Source: Burkholderia savannae (GTDB lineage Bacteria > Pseudomonadota > Gammaproteobacteria > Burkholderiales > Burkholderiaceae). From it: a stretch of 64,000 nucleotides of DNA. The stretch is taken from contig NZ_CP013417.1 of NCBI RefSeq assembly GCF_001524445.2, forward strand, positions 3,286,001 to 3,350,000, given 5' to 3'. The notes under the pieces were generated by a model, which was not told the origin of the DNA, did no database searches, and saw nothing but the letters and a program-made list of their open reading frames with translations. The position numbers were made by a program, and so were the translations under genes. Shown here piece after piece: positions 47,803-58,736 of the stretch (position 1 is the first letter of the stretch; every line of letters starts with the position of its first letter).

Positions 47803-49077
47803 TTAGTCGTATCCGCCGACCGTCAGAAGCTTCATCGCGCCCCGGTACGCGGTGTACGCGAACCAGTTGAGGAACCGCTCGACGGCGGGCCGCGCCGCAT
47901 AGAGCGCGGGGTCGATCTCGCGGCCGTCGGCGAACGCGGCGGCGATCGCGTCGCGCAGCGCGGCCGTCTCTTCGCGGTGCCGCACGAGCACGACGTTCGC
48001 CTCATTGTTCAGCATCAGGCTGAGCGCGTCCAGATTCGACGAGCCGACGGTCGCCCAATGATCGTCGATCACCGCGACCTTGCCGTGCAGCATCGTCCGG
48101 TCGTATTCGGCAACCCGCACGCCCGAGCGCAGCAACGCATGATATAGGAACGGCACCGCCATATCGAGCGACGCGAATTCGTTGCGCCCGATCAGTATCC
48201 GCACGTCGACGCCGCGGCGCGCCGCGCCGGCAAGCGCGCGGCGCAGCTTGCGCCCCGGCATGAAGTACGGATTCGCGAGCAGGATCGACTGGCGCGCGCG
48301 GCCGATCGCGGCGAGATACGCCTTCTCGATCGCGCGCCGGTTCACGACGTTGTCGCGCGCGACGAACGCGGCGCTAGGCTCGGTCACGTTGCGCAGCGCG
48401 CCCGCCTTCACCCAGCGGTGGCTGCGCATCCAGCGGCGAAAGCGCGCGGCGAACGCCGGGCTGTCGACGCCGTGCGGCATGAACTCCGCAAAGCGCTTGT
48501 GGCCGGCCGCGATCCGGTGCCACTGCACCTCGAACGCCGCGCGTATGTCGGCGACGACAGGCCCTTGCAGCTCGAGCGCGAAATCCCAGCGCGGATACGG
48601 CAGGCGCTCGCCGTTCTGCTCGAAGTCGTCGACGATGTTGATGCCGCCGCAGAACGCGTGCGCGTCGTCGACGACCGCGAGCTTGCGGTGCGTGCGCGAG
48701 AAGCCGAAGCGGCCGAACAGATAGGGGTTGTAGATCTGGTGCTCGACCCCCGCGTCGGGCCACGTGCCGAACAGCGGCAGGCGCTCGGTGCCGATTCCGT
48801 CGGTGATGACCCGCACGTGGACGCCGCGCGCGGCCGCGCGGATCAGCGCGGCTGAGACCGCGCGGCCCACCGCGTCGTCGCGAAAGATGTAGGTTTCGAG
48901 CGCGATGCGCTCGCGCGCGGCATCGATCCGCTCGATCAGCGCGGGGAAGAACGCCGCGCCGCCGTCGCAAAGCCGCACCACATTGCCGGACGTGAACGCG
49001 AGCCGCGACGCGGAGCCGCGCTCGTGCAGGAACATCTGCCGCAACTGCGCGAGACGGTGGCGAGTCTTGCCGCTCAT
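47803..49077 (-). CDS. clsB: Cardiolipin synthase B / phospholipase D family
   Basis: A 424-residue enzyme with two HKD motifs, HRKLAVVDDAHAFCGGIN and LHGKVAVIDDHWATVGSSN. This is the pattern of ClsB, which makes cardiolipin by phosphatidyl transfer. No long N-terminal membrane region is present, unlike ClsA. The ATG at 49077 overlaps the nudB stop by four bases (ATGA), implying coupled translation. The frame extends 32 codons upstream inside nudB, which is not accepted. Confidence 0.9.
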   Translation of the reverse strand: MSGKTRHRLAQLRQMFLHERGSASRLAFTSGNVVRLCDGGAAFFPALIERIDAARERIALETYIFRDDAVGRAVSAALIRAAARGVHVRVITDGIGTERLPLFGTWPDAGVEHQIYNPYLFGRFGFSRTHRKLAVVDDAHAFCGGINIVDDFEQNGERLPYPRWDFALELQGPVVADIRAAFEVQWHRIAAGHKRFAEFMPHGVDSPAFAARFRRWMRSHRWVKAGALRNVTEPSAAFVARDNVVNRRAIEKAYLAAIGRARQSILLANPYFMPGRKLRRALAGAARRGVDVRILIGRNEFASLDMAVPFLYHALLRSGVRVAEYDRTMLHGKVAVIDDHWATVGSSNLDALSLMLNNEANVVLVRHREETAALRDAIAAAFADGREIDPALYAARPAVERFLNWFAYTAYRGAMKLLTVGGYD

Positions 49078-49550
49078 GCGGCGCGCGACGCGAGGCGCTC
49101 GGGCAACTGCAGGATCGCCTGGGCGTTCGACGGCGAATAGCAGCGCGCGGCCGCGTCGCGATAGGGCAGCCACAGATAGTCGGTGTGCTCGCGCGGCGAC
49201 AGCGTCACGTCGACGCGCCCCGGCACCTCGAGGCTGAACCAGTGCTCGGTGTTGCGCGTGACGCCGGGCGCGTAGCGGTGCAGATATTGCGGGTAGATCG
49301 TGTATTCGATCGCGTGATGCCAGTCGACGAGCGCGGCGGGCGGAACGCCTGGGCTGCCGACGACGATGCCCGTCTCCTCGGCGACTTCGCGCGCGGCGGC
49401 CTGGGCGATCGGCTCGTCGAGCGCATCCTTCGACCCCGTGACGGACTGCCAGAAGTCGGGCTGATCGGCGCGCTTGATGACGAGCACGTCGAGCGCGGGC
49501 GTATGGATCACGACGAGGACGGATTCGGGGATTTTCGGCGGTTTCGTCAT
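49074..49550 (-). CDS. nudB: Dihydroneopterin triphosphate diphosphatase (Nudix)
   Basis: NudB removes pyrophosphate from dihydroneopterin triphosphate in folate synthesis. The protein is 158 residues. The Nudix box begins at GSKDALDEPIAQAAAREVAE and ends ETGI, matching Gx5Ex7REUxEExGU. PESVLVVIHTPALDVLVIKR and WFSLEVPGRVDVTLSPREH are typical of NudB. Its stop overlaps the clsB start. Confidence 0.9.
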   Translation of the reverse strand: MTKPPKIPESVLVVIHTPALDVLVIKRADQPDFWQSVTGSKDALDEPIAQAAAREVAEETGIVVGSPGVPPAALVDWHHAIEYTIYPQYLHRYAPGVTRNTEHWFSLEVPGRVDVTLSPREHTDYLWLPYRDAAARCYSPSNAQAILQLPERLASRAA

Positions 49551-49638
49551 CGGGAAGTCATCGGCGCCAGCCCGCGCGAAACGGCGGGCAGCGCGGCACC
49601 GTCAAAAAACCATGGGTCCGACTGTACCGCAAAAAACG

Positions 49639-49669
49639 AAAAAGGCGCATTGCGCGCCCATTTCTGCGG
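49639..49669 (-). terminator. Rho-independent terminator after aspS
   Basis: On the minus strand the stem GGCGC/GCGCC (arms at 49654-49658 and 49644-49648) is followed by TTTTT (49639-49643). An outer CCGCA/TGCGG pair (49628-49632 with 49665-49669) may extend it. It separates aspS from nudB. Confidence 0.7.
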
Positions 49670-49816
49670 TTTCCTTCGGCTACCGCCGATGCCAGCCAAA
49701 CGCCATCGAATGCGGTGGCCGGAGACAGTGGCCGAATGCGGTCGGTTGCCGCCGGCCGCGCCGAGCGCGGGCCGATCCGGAAACCGGATTCGGCCGCGGC
49801 CGGCGCGCGGCGCGCC

Positions 49817-51619
<1,803 letters not shown>

Positions 51620-51675
51620 GATGTTTGCTTTCTTTCGTAGTGGTCAACGGGGAGAGCCGCTCTCTCTCCCGGGCA

Positions 51676-52326
51676 TTACATAGGCGGCTCGACGGGGCGG
51701 CGCGCGGGCGCGGCCGCGGGCGCCGGGGGCGCGACGACGCCCATCGAGACGATGTACTTGAGCGCGGCGTCGACCGACATGTCGAGCTCGACGACCTCGC
51801 TTTTCGGCACCATCAGGAAGAAGCCGGACGTCGGATTCGGCGTCGTCGGCACGTAGACGCTCACGTACTCTTCCTTCAGGTGATTGACCACGTCGCCGCC
51901 CGGCGTGCCGGTGAGGAACGCGATCGTATAGGCGCCGCGGCGCGGATACTCGATGAGGAGCGCCTTGCGGAATGCGTTGCCGCTGCTCGACAGCAGCGTG
52001 TCGGACACCTGCTTCACGCTCGTGTAGATCGGCCCGACGACGGGAATGTGCCGCACGACCGCATTCCACCAGGTGACGAGCTTCTGGCCGATGAAATTCT
52101 GCGTCGCGAGCCCGACGACGAAGATGAACGCGAGCGTCAGCACCGCGCCGATCCCCGGCAGCCGGAAGCCGAGCAGCCGCTCCGGCTGCCACGATTCGGG
52201 CAACAGGAGCAGCGTCTGATCCATCGTGCCGATGATGAGCCCGAGCACCCACAGCGTGATCGCGAGCGGGACGAGAACCAGGAGTCCGGTCAAAAACACC
52301 GATTTGAGGGTCGTCTTTTTCATCAT
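51676..52326 (-). CDS. DUF502-family membrane protein
   Basis: A 216-residue inner-membrane protein of unknown function. Two N-terminal membrane segments (VFLTGLLVLVPLAITLWVLG and IGAVLTLAFIFVVGLATQNF) are followed by a conserved soluble part (HIPVVGPIYTSVKQVSDTLL, VYVPTTPNPTSGFFLMVPKS). The C-terminus is Ala/Pro-rich. It sits 56 bases before aspS, a placement common in beta-proteobacteria. Confidence 0.88.
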   Translation of the reverse strand: MMKKTTLKSVFLTGLLVLVPLAITLWVLGLIIGTMDQTLLLLPESWQPERLLGFRLPGIGAVLTLAFIFVVGLATQNFIGQKLVTWWNAVVRHIPVVGPIYTSVKQVSDTLLSSSGNAFRKALLIEYPRRGAYTIAFLTGTPGGDVVNHLKEEYVSVYVPTTPNPTSGFFLMVPKSEVVELDMSVDAALKYIVSMGVVAPPAPAAAPARRPVEPPM

Positions 52327-52393
52327 CTGCCGTCGAAAAATCGCGCCGGTTCGCCAGGCGCGGAGCGCGCCGCCGACACGGGCGGCGCAGCCG

Positions 52394-52732
52394 TCAAGTG
52401 CTGCTCGCGGGCGCGGCGGCGGGCGCGGGCGCGGCCGGCGCGCTCGCCGCCGCGCCGTCCGATGCGGCGGCGGGCGCTGCCGCCTTGTCGCCGCCCGCCT
52501 TGTCGCCGTCCGCGGCCGACGCGCCTGCCGGCGCGCTCTTGCCGCCCGAACCGCCGCGGAAGTCCGTCACGTACCAGCCCGAACCTTTCAATTGAAACCC
52601 GGCCGCCGTGACCTGCTTGCGAAACGCGTCCTTCCCGCATTCCGGGCACTGCGACAGCGGCGCGTCGCTCATCTTCTGAAGCACATCCTTCGCGTAACCG
52701 CACGCTTCGCAACGATAGGCGTAGATCGGCAT
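52394..52732 (-). CDS. FmdB-family zinc-ribbon protein
   Basis: A 112-residue protein. The N-terminal ribbon MPIYAYRCEACGYAKDVLQK with SQCPECGKDAF supplies two CxxC pairs. The second half is an Ala/Pro/Gly-rich, probably disordered tail. The family was first noted beside formamidase genes as a possible regulator; the actual role is unknown. It lies 67 bases upstream of the DUF502 gene. Confidence 0.88.
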   Translation of the reverse strand: MPIYAYRCEACGYAKDVLQKMSDAPLSQCPECGKDAFRKQVTAAGFQLKGSGWYVTDFRGGSGGKSAPAGASAADGDKAGGDKAAAPAAASDGAAASAPAAPAPAAAPASST

Positions 52733-52832
52733 GGTATTTTCCCGCAGAAACAATAACCGGTATAAAAGGCTTGCAAAGCCTTGAATTATAGCCGAAAGGC
52801 GGACGCCACCCCGGGTCCGCGCCAGCGGGCCG

Positions 52833-53597
52833 CTACAAGCGGCGCCACGCGAGCCAGCGCTCGCGTCCGGCGAACACGGGCAGCGAATCGGCGACGGGCT
52901 CGTCCTCGACGAGCGCGAAGTATGGGCAAAGCAGGGCGTCGAGCTCCGCGCGCTCGATTCCGAACGGCGGCCCCTTGCGCGTCGCGCCGATGAAAAAGAA
53001 GCCGGCGAGGAAGCCGCCCGCCGGCAGCAGTTCGGCCATTCGCCGCGCGTAGTCGGCGCGGCGGCTTGTCGGGATCGCGCACAGGAACGCGCGCTCGTAG
53101 ATCCATTGCGGGACGAACGGCGGCGCGTACGTGAAGAAGTCGGCCTGCTCGACGAGCTCCGCGTCGTCGCCCAGCTCGCGGCGCGCGGCCGCGACCGCCT
53201 GCGCGGAGAAGTCGATCGCCCGCACGGGCCAGCCGGCGCGCGCGAGCCAGCGCGCCTCATATGCGCTTCCGCAGCCCGGGATCAGCACGGGGCGCGCCGG
53301 ATGCCGCGCGGCGAACGCGGCGAACGCATCCGGCACGCGCGAGGCGTCCCACGGGATGAAGCCCTGCTCGAAGCGCTCGTCCCAGAACGATGCGTCGCCC
53401 GGGTCACGCGTCGCGAATTTCGCCTCGGACGATTCGGACGGAGCGGCGGGCGCGGCCGGAGCGGCAGGCGCGGCCGTGGTGCCCGAAGTAGCCAAAGTAG
53501 CCGGAGCGGCCGGGATCGCCGAAGCCGCCGCGCTCGCCGGTTTCGCATCGCCCGCCGCATGCGCGGCCACATCGGATTTCTTCGTTTCGCTCGTCAT
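52833..53597 (-). CDS. Thiopurine S-methyltransferase-like SAM-dependent methyltransferase
   Basis: A 254-residue methyltransferase. From about residue 63 it matches the TPMT family: DPGDASFWDERFEQGFIPWD, PVLIPGCGSAYEARWLARAG (SAM motif I) and VRAIDFSAQAVAAARREL. The first about 60 residues are an Ala/Pro/Thr-rich low-complexity run. Relatives methylate thiopurines, tellurite/selenite or halides; the substrate is unknown. It follows ubiB by 64 bases. Confidence 0.85.
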   Translation of the reverse strand: MTSETKKSDVAAHAAGDAKPASAAASAIPAAPATLATSGTTAAPAAPAAPAAPSESSEAKFATRDPGDASFWDERFEQGFIPWDASRVPDAFAAFAARHPARPVLIPGCGSAYEARWLARAGWPVRAIDFSAQAVAAARRELGDDAELVEQADFFTYAPPFVPQWIYERAFLCAIPTSRRADYARRMAELLPAGGFLAGFFFIGATRKGPPFGIERAELDALLCPYFALVEDEPVADSLPVFAGRERWLAWRRL

Positions 53598-53661
53598 ACC
53601 CGTTGCTCGCCTTTCCCGCGCCGGCTGTGGGCGGCGCTCGTCTGAATTCTGCGCCCCGCGC

Positions 53662-55239
53662 TCAGCCGCCGTACGCGATGACGATCAGTACCCGCGCGAT
53701 CACCGCGCCCGCGCCGACCGCGAGCCCGAACACGAGGAGCGCCTGCAGCAGCCGGTTGGTCCGCTTCTGCTCGACGAGTATCTGCCGGATCAGGTCGTCG
53801 CTGATCGCGCGCGGCGCCTCGTGATGCGCGGTGAGCGCCTGATGGACGAGGCGCGGCAGCTGCGGCAGCGTCTTGCTCCACTGCGGCGCCTCGACCTTGA
53901 AGCGCTCGTACCAGCCGCGCAGCCCGATCTGCTCGGCCATCCAGCGCTCGAGATACGGCTTCGCGGTCTTCCACAGATCGAGCTCCGGATCGAGCGAACG
54001 GCCGAGCCCCTCGACGTTCAGCATCGTCTTCTGCAAGAGCACGAGCTGCGGCTGGATTTCGACGTTGAAGCGGCGCGACGTCGAGAACAGGCGCATCAGC
54101 ACCTGGCCGAGCGAGATGTCCTTCAGCGCGCGGTCGAAGTACGGCTCGCAGACCGCGCGGATCGCGCTTTCGAGCTCCTCGACGCGCGTATCGGGCGGCA
54201 CCCAGCCGGATTCGAGATGCAGCGTCGCAACGCGATGATAGTCGCGCTTGAAGAACGCGAGGAAGTTCTGCGCGAGGTAATTCTTGTCGAAATCGGACAG
54301 CGCGCCGACGATGCCGAAATCGAGCGCGATATAGCGCCCGAAATGCTTCGGATCGAGGCTCACCTGGATGTTGCCGGGGTGCATGTCCGCATGGAAGAAG
54401 CCGTCGCGGAACACCTGCGTGAAGAAGATTTCGACGCCTTCGCGCGCGAGCTTCGGAATGTCGACGCCCGCCGCGCGCAGCGTGTCGACCTGGCTGATCG
54501 GCACGCCCGCCATCCGCTCCATCACGAGCACGCTCGGCGTCGAGTAATCCCAGAACATCTCCGGCACGAGCAGCAGGTCGAGCCCCACGAAGTTGCGGCG
54601 CAGCTGGCTGCCGTTCGCCGCCTCGCGCATCAGGTCAAGCTCGTCGTGCAGGTATTTGTCGAATTCGGCGACGACCTCGCGCGGCTTGAGCCGCCTGCCG
54701 TCCGCCCACAGGCGCTCGGCCCACGTCGCGATGTCGCGCATCAGCGCGAGATCGGAATCGATGATGGGCAGCATGTTGGGACGCAGCACCTTGACCGCGA
54801 CCGCCTTGCCCTTGTGCTCGCCCTGCTTGAGCTTCGCGAAGTGCACCTGCGCGATCGACGCGCTCGCGACGGGTTCCCGCTCGAACGCATCGAACAGCTC
54901 GTCGATGCGCGCGCCGAGCGCCTTCTCGACGAGACCGATCGCAACCGCCGAATCGAACGGCGGCACCTGGTCCTGAAGCTTCGCGAGCTCGTTCGCGAAA
55001 TCGACGGGCAGCAGATCGCGCCGCGTCGACAGCACCTGGCCGAACTTCACGAAGATCGGCCCGAGGCTTTCCAGCGCGCGGCGCAGCCGCACCGCGGGCG
55101 GATCGGAGAAACGGCGCCCGATCGTCGTGATGCGCAGCAGGAGCTTCACGCGACGGTTTTCGATACGCGACAGCATCACCTCGTCGAGGCCGAAGCGGAT
55201 GACGGTGAAGACGATTTTGACGAAACGGAAAATGCGCAT
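53662..55239 (-). CDS. ubiB: Ubiquinone biosynthesis atypical kinase UbiB
   Basis: UbiB is an ADCK/ABC1-family ATPase needed for ubiquinone synthesis. The protein is 525 residues. The family KxGQ motif is in [20 protein letters not shown], the Ala-rich loop in [17 protein letters not shown], and the kinase DFG-like site in [16 protein letters not shown]-terminal membrane anchor is present ([20 protein letters not shown]). ubiJ ends 12 bases upstream. Confidence 0.95.
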   Translation of the reverse strand: MRIFRFVKIVFTVIRFGLDEVMLSRIENRRVKLLLRITTIGRRFSDPPAVRLRRALESLGPIFVKFGQVLSTRRDLLPVDFANELAKLQDQVPPFDSAVAIGLVEKALGARIDELFDAFEREPVASASIAQVHFAKLKQGEHKGKAVAVKVLRPNMLPIIDSDLALMRDIATWAERLWADGRRLKPREVVAEFDKYLHDELDLMREAANGSQLRRNFVGLDLLLVPEMFWDYSTPSVLVMERMAGVPISQVDTLRAAGVDIPKLAREGVEIFFTQVFRDGFFHADMHPGNIQVSLDPKHFGRYIALDFGIVGALSDFDKNYLAQNFLAFFKRDYHRVATLHLESGWVPPDTRVEELESAIRAVCEPYFDRALKDISLGQVLMRLFSTSRRFNVEIQPQLVLLQKTMLNVEGLGRSLDPELDLWKTAKPYLERWMAEQIGLRGWYERFKVEAPQWSKTLPQLPRLVHQALTAHHEAPRAISDDLIRQILVEQKRTNRLLQALLVFGLAVGAGAVIARVLIVIAYGG

Positions 55240-55251
55240 GCCTTGCGGCCC

Positions 55252-55899
55252 TCACTGCGCGCGTCGCGAGCTGCCGCCCGCGCGCGCGTCGATTTTTTGC
55301 TCCAGTCGTTCGATCCGCTTCTCGACGCGCGCGAGCGCGTCCCGCGCCCGCGCGAGCTCCGCGTCGAAATCGGCGAGCACGCTCTTGCGCACGACCTGCG
55401 GGTTCTCGTCGAGCCAGTATTCGGCGATCGAATCGAGCACGTTGCGGCCGGAACGGCGCGCGTGCTCGCCCGTCGAACGCACGAAGGTCGCGATCCGGTG
55501 CGCGGCCGCGTCGCCGACGATCTTCGCGAGATCCTCCTCCGGCTCCCAGCGCAGGTGCTCGGCAAGCTTCGCGATCTGGGTCGCGAACTCCGCGTCGCCG
55601 TCGATCTTCACGTGCTTCATCACGGCCGCCTGACCGCCCTGCACGAACGCGGCCGCCGCGTCGAACGGGCCGCCCGTGCCGCCGCTCGACAGCGCGATCG
55701 ACACGTCGAACTGGCGCGCGTCGTGCGCGTCGACGGCGGCGAGATAGCCGTCCGGCTGCACGAGCAGCACGAGCGTCACGGGCGGGACTTCGAGCCGGGC
55801 GGTCTTGCCGGCATAGGGAATCAGGCGGTCGCGCGCCCAGGATTCGCGGGCGAGCAGGTGATTGACGGCGGCGGCAAACGGCTTGGCGGCAAGGGTCAT
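55252..55899 (-). CDS. ubiJ: Ubiquinone biosynthesis accessory factor UbiJ (SCP2 domain)
   Basis: UbiJ binds ubiquinone intermediates and organises the soluble Ubi complex. The protein is 215 residues. The N-terminal AAVNHLLARESWARDRLIPY and the SCP2-like lipid pocket region (FVQGGQAAVMKHVKIDGDAE) fit the family. The C-terminus has a coiled-coil-like stretch (ARARDALARVEKRIERLEQK). The neighbours ubiB and ubiE support it. Confidence 0.9.
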   Translation of the reverse strand: MTLAAKPFAAAVNHLLARESWARDRLIPYAGKTARLEVPPVTLVLLVQPDGYLAAVDAHDARQFDVSIALSSGGTGGPFDAAAAFVQGGQAAVMKHVKIDGDAEFATQIAKLAEHLRWEPEEDLAKIVGDAAAHRIATFVRSTGEHARRSGRNVLDSIAEYWLDENPQVVRKSVLADFDAELARARDALARVEKRIERLEQKIDARAGGSSRRAQ

Positions 55900-55910
55900 C
55901 TGGCTGGCAA

Positions 55911-55947
55911 TGAAAAGCCCGCGCAGGCAGGGCGCCTGCGCGGGCTT
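55911..55947 (-). terminator. Strong hairpin terminator between the Tim44-domain gene and ubiJ
   Basis: A perfect 14-bp stem (arms at 55915-55928 and 55934-55947) with a 5-base loop is followed on the minus strand by TTTT. It implies that ubiJ-ubiB has its own promoter or depends on read-through. Confidence 0.75.
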
Positions 55948-56006
55948 CTATTGTAACGTCGGTTCGGCCGCGGCCTCGCGAGGCGCGACGCTCGGCACGA
56001 CTTCCG

Positions 56007-57026
56007 TCAGTGCGTGCTCGCCTGCTGGATGCCCGCGAGGAGCCAGCCCTGGCTGCCGGCCTTCGACAGATTCCACACTTCGTCGAACGGCTCGGCCGCC
56101 GCGCCCTGCGCCTCTCGGATGAGGCCGTGGAAGCGCACGCTCGCGAAGTGCTCGTTGCCGCGATCCTCGACCGCGAGCAGCTCGGCGTCGAGCTGCACGA
56201 CGTCCGTCTGGTTCGCGCCCGCGCCGCGGCCGTCGAGATCGATCTTCACTTCGGCGAACATCTCGGGCGTCGTGAATTCGCGGATGTCGGCGAGGTTGCC
56301 CTCGTCCCACGCGGCCTGCAGGCGCACGAAATAGACCTTCGCGTTACGCAGGAACGCTTCGGTATCGAAGCCCGCCGGCACCGCAGGCGCGGCGGCCGCA
56401 GCGGCCGTCGTCGCGGCGGCCGCGCCGCCGAACACGCGCTGCGCTTCGCCCGCGTACGAACTGCCCGAGCCCCCGAACGCGCCGTTCGGCGACGCCTCGC
56501 GCCGAGCGCCCGCATCCTGGCCGTAACCGCCTTGGTTCAGCGACGGCTGGCCGCCCGCGTAGGCGGGCCGCTGCGCGCCGCGCCGGTTCATGAACTTGCG
56601 GACGAGCCAAATGCCGACCATCGCGAGAAGCGCGATCACGATGACGTTCGCCATCATGCTGGCGAACGCGCCGCCGAGCCCCAGATGCGACAGCAGCGCC
56701 GCGATGCCGAGGCCGGCCGCGAGCCCCGCGATCGGGCCGAGCCAGCGCGAGCGATTCGGCTGCGCGGCGGGCGCCGGCTGCTGGCGCGGCGCCTGGGCGG
56801 GCGCCGCCTGCTGCATCGGCTGCTGCGCGGGCGGCGTCGCCTGGCGCTGCTGCAGCGTCTGCGACTGGCGGCCGACGCTGCGGCCGCCGCCCATGCGCTT
56901 CGCCTCGGCGTCGAGCGACGCGAACGTGCCGGCGGCGAGGAGGCCGACCATCAGGAACGTGCCGATTCGCCGCGCCAACGACTTCGGCTCTCTGCTGCGG
57001 TTAAACGACGAACGCGATTCGGACAT
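56007..57026 (-). CDS. Tim44-domain membrane protein
   Basis: A 339-residue protein with an N-terminal signal or anchor (FLMVGLLAAGTFASLDAEAK), a Gln/Pro/Ala-rich linker and a hydrophobic region with one or two helices (WLGPIAGLAAGLGIAALLSH and ANVIVIALLAMVGIWLVRKF). A Gly/Ala-rich stretch follows, then a C-terminal Tim44-like domain (FDTEAFLRNAKVYFVRLQAA onward). The function in bacteria is unknown. ATG at 57026 has GGAGG nine bases upstream. It lies between ubiE and ubiJ. Confidence 0.88.
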   Translation of the reverse strand: MSESRSSFNRSREPKSLARRIGTFLMVGLLAAGTFASLDAEAKRMGGGRSVGRQSQTLQQRQATPPAQQPMQQAAPAQAPRQQPAPAAQPNRSRWLGPIAGLAAGLGIAALLSHLGLGGAFASMMANVIVIALLAMVGIWLVRKFMNRRGAQRPAYAGGQPSLNQGGYGQDAGARREASPNGAFGGSGSSYAGEAQRVFGGAAAATTAAAAAAPAVPAGFDTEAFLRNAKVYFVRLQAAWDEGNLADIREFTTPEMFAEVKIDLDGRGAGANQTDVVQLDAELLAVEDRGNEHFASVRFHGLIREAQGAAAEPFDEVWNLSKAGSQGWLLAGIQQASTH

Positions 57027-57068
57027 CCTGGCCTCCAAGCTGAAAGGAAATTGTATGGATGGAACCCC

Positions 57069-57800
57069 TTAATACTTGGTTCCCACGTGTAAAGCTACCA
57101 CGCCACCTGACAAATTGTAATATTTGACGGCGTCGAGCCCAGCTTGTTCCATCATCGTCTTCAGCGTGTCCTGATCCGGGTGCATCCGGATAGATTCAGC
57201 AAGATACCGATAACTGTCGGCATCTTTCGCGAACTTGTCGCCAAGCCACGGTAATACTTTGAAAGAATAGAGATCGTACGCTTTTTTCAGCGGCTCCCAG
57301 ACTTTCGAGAATTCGAGCACCATCACGCGGCCGCCCGGCTTCGCGACGCGGCGCATCTCGGCGAGCGCGGCGTCCTTGTGCGTCATGTTGCGCAAGCCGA
57401 ACGCGACGGTGACGACGTCGAAGTAGTTGTCGGGAAACGGCAGCTTCTCCGCGTCGCAGAGCAACGACGGCGTGACGACGCCCTTGTCGAGCAGGCGGTC
57501 GCGGCCCACGCGCAGCATCGATTCGTTGATGTCCGTGTGCCAGACTTCTCCCGTCGGCCCCGCGGCCTTCGCGAACGCCTTCGTCAGATCGCCCGTGCCG
57601 GCCGCGAGGTCGAGCACCTTGAAGCCCGGCCGCACGTTCGCCTGCGCGATCGTGAACGCCTTCCACGCGCGGTGCAGGCCCGCCGACATCAAGTCGTTCA
57701 TCAGATCGTAGTTGCTCGCGACCGAGTGAAACACCCCCGCGACTTTCTTCGCTTTTTCGTTTTCCTCGACGGTCTCAAAGCCGAAGTGGGTTTTGCTCAT
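57069..57800 (-). CDS. ubiE: Ubiquinone/menaquinone C-methyltransferase UbiE
   Basis: UbiE carries out C-methylation in ubiquinone (and, in some bacteria, menaquinone) synthesis. The protein is 243 residues. Landmarks are [40 protein letters not shown], the SAM motif [20 protein letters not shown] and [20 protein letters not shown]. It is downstream of the DUF971 gene by 48 bases. Confidence 0.96.
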   Translation of the reverse strand: MSKTHFGFETVEENEKAKKVAGVFHSVASNYDLMNDLMSAGLHRAWKAFTIAQANVRPGFKVLDLAAGTGDLTKAFAKAAGPTGEVWHTDINESMLRVGRDRLLDKGVVTPSLLCDAEKLPFPDNYFDVVTVAFGLRNMTHKDAALAEMRRVAKPGGRVMVLEFSKVWEPLKKAYDLYSFKVLPWLGDKFAKDADSYRYLAESIRMHPDQDTLKTMMEQAGLDAVKYYNLSGGVVALHVGTKY

Positions 57801-57848
57801 CGCGTTGATCCTCTATCAATGGCAAACGGCGCCGCCCGGCGCCGTCGT

Positions 57849-58262
57849 TCAGTGGTGGTGGCCTCGCGGCAGCGAGTCCGCCGGCATTGGCGCGTCTCGC
57901 TCGACGCCCGCCGCCTTCAATTTGTCGAAATATTCGCGCCAGAGCGCGTCCTGCCGGGTCGCGAGCTCGTACAGCAGCTCCCACGAATAGATGCCCGTCG
58001 AATGGCCGTCCGAGAACGTCGGCTTGAGCGCATAGTTGCCGACCGGCTCGAGCGCCGTGATCGTCACGTCGCGCTTGCCGGTCTGCAGCGTCTCCTGGCC
58101 CGGCCCGTGGCCGCGCACTTCGGCCGACGGCGAATAGACGCGCATCAGCTCGAACGGCACGCGAAAGCTCTCGCCGCTCGGATACTGCAACTCCAGCACG
58201 CGCGACACCGCATGGACGACGACGCCGGACGGCACGGGCGCCGTCGAAGCCTGGCCGCTCAT
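57849..58262 (-). CDS. DUF971-domain protein
   Basis: A 137-residue protein with the DUF971 (gamma-butyrobetaine hydroxylase N-terminal-like) fold: SRVLELQYPSGESFRVPFEL, PVGNYALKPTFSDGHSTGIY and SWELLYELATRQDALWREYF. The domain resembles iron-sulfur-biogenesis and hydroxylase partners, but no function is proved. Its ATG overlaps the HIT stop by four bases, and ubiE follows. Confidence 0.9.
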   Translation of the reverse strand: MSGQASTAPVPSGVVVHAVSRVLELQYPSGESFRVPFELMRVYSPSAEVRGHGPGQETLQTGKRDVTITALEPVGNYALKPTFSDGHSTGIYSWELLYELATRQDALWREYFDKLKAAGVERDAPMPADSLPRGHHH

Positions 58263-58702
58263 GCCCGGCCTCCGCTCACCGCCTGCTCGATCTCCTCGTG
58301 CACCGCGTTGTGCAAGAGGGTCGCCTGCGCGGCGCGCAGCCGCAGCAGCGCGTCGGACACCGACCGCTGGCGCGGCGCCCAGATCGGCTGCGGGAAATGC
58401 GCGTCGTTCGAGAAGCGCGGAATCACGTGCCAGTGCACGTGCGGCACCTGGTTGCCGAGGCTCGCGAGATTCACCTTCGTCGGCTGCATCACCCGCCGCA
58501 CCGCCTTCTCTACCGCGTAGACGATCCGCATCAAATGCGCGCGCTCGGCCTCGTCGAGATCGGAAAACTCGGCGACGTGCGCATGCCAGATCACCCGGCA
58601 GAAGCCCGGGTAATCGGTTTCGGTCGTCGCGAGGACGACGCGCACCGCGTCGTCCTTCCAGAGCAGCTCGCCGCCATCTTCGCGGCAGAATACGCAATCC
58701 AT
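58259..58702 (-). CDS. HIT-family protein
   Basis: A 147-residue nucleotide hydrolase or transferase. The histidine triad is HVHWHVIPRF. The N-terminal MDCVFCREDGGELLWKDDAV has a CxxC found in many bacterial HIT proteins. The start at 58702 has AAGGA upstream; an earlier in-frame ATG 33 bases before it is less likely. It is translationally coupled to DUF971. Confidence 0.9.
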   Translation of the reverse strand: MDCVFCREDGGELLWKDDAVRVVLATTETDYPGFCRVIWHAHVAEFSDLDEAERAHLMRIVYAVEKAVRRVMQPTKVNLASLGNQVPHVHWHVIPRFSNDAHFPQPIWAPRQRSVSDALLRLRAAQATLLHNAVHEEIEQAVSGGRA

Positions 58703-58736
58703 CGTCAATTCCTTCACTGGTGGAACGTTCGTCACC

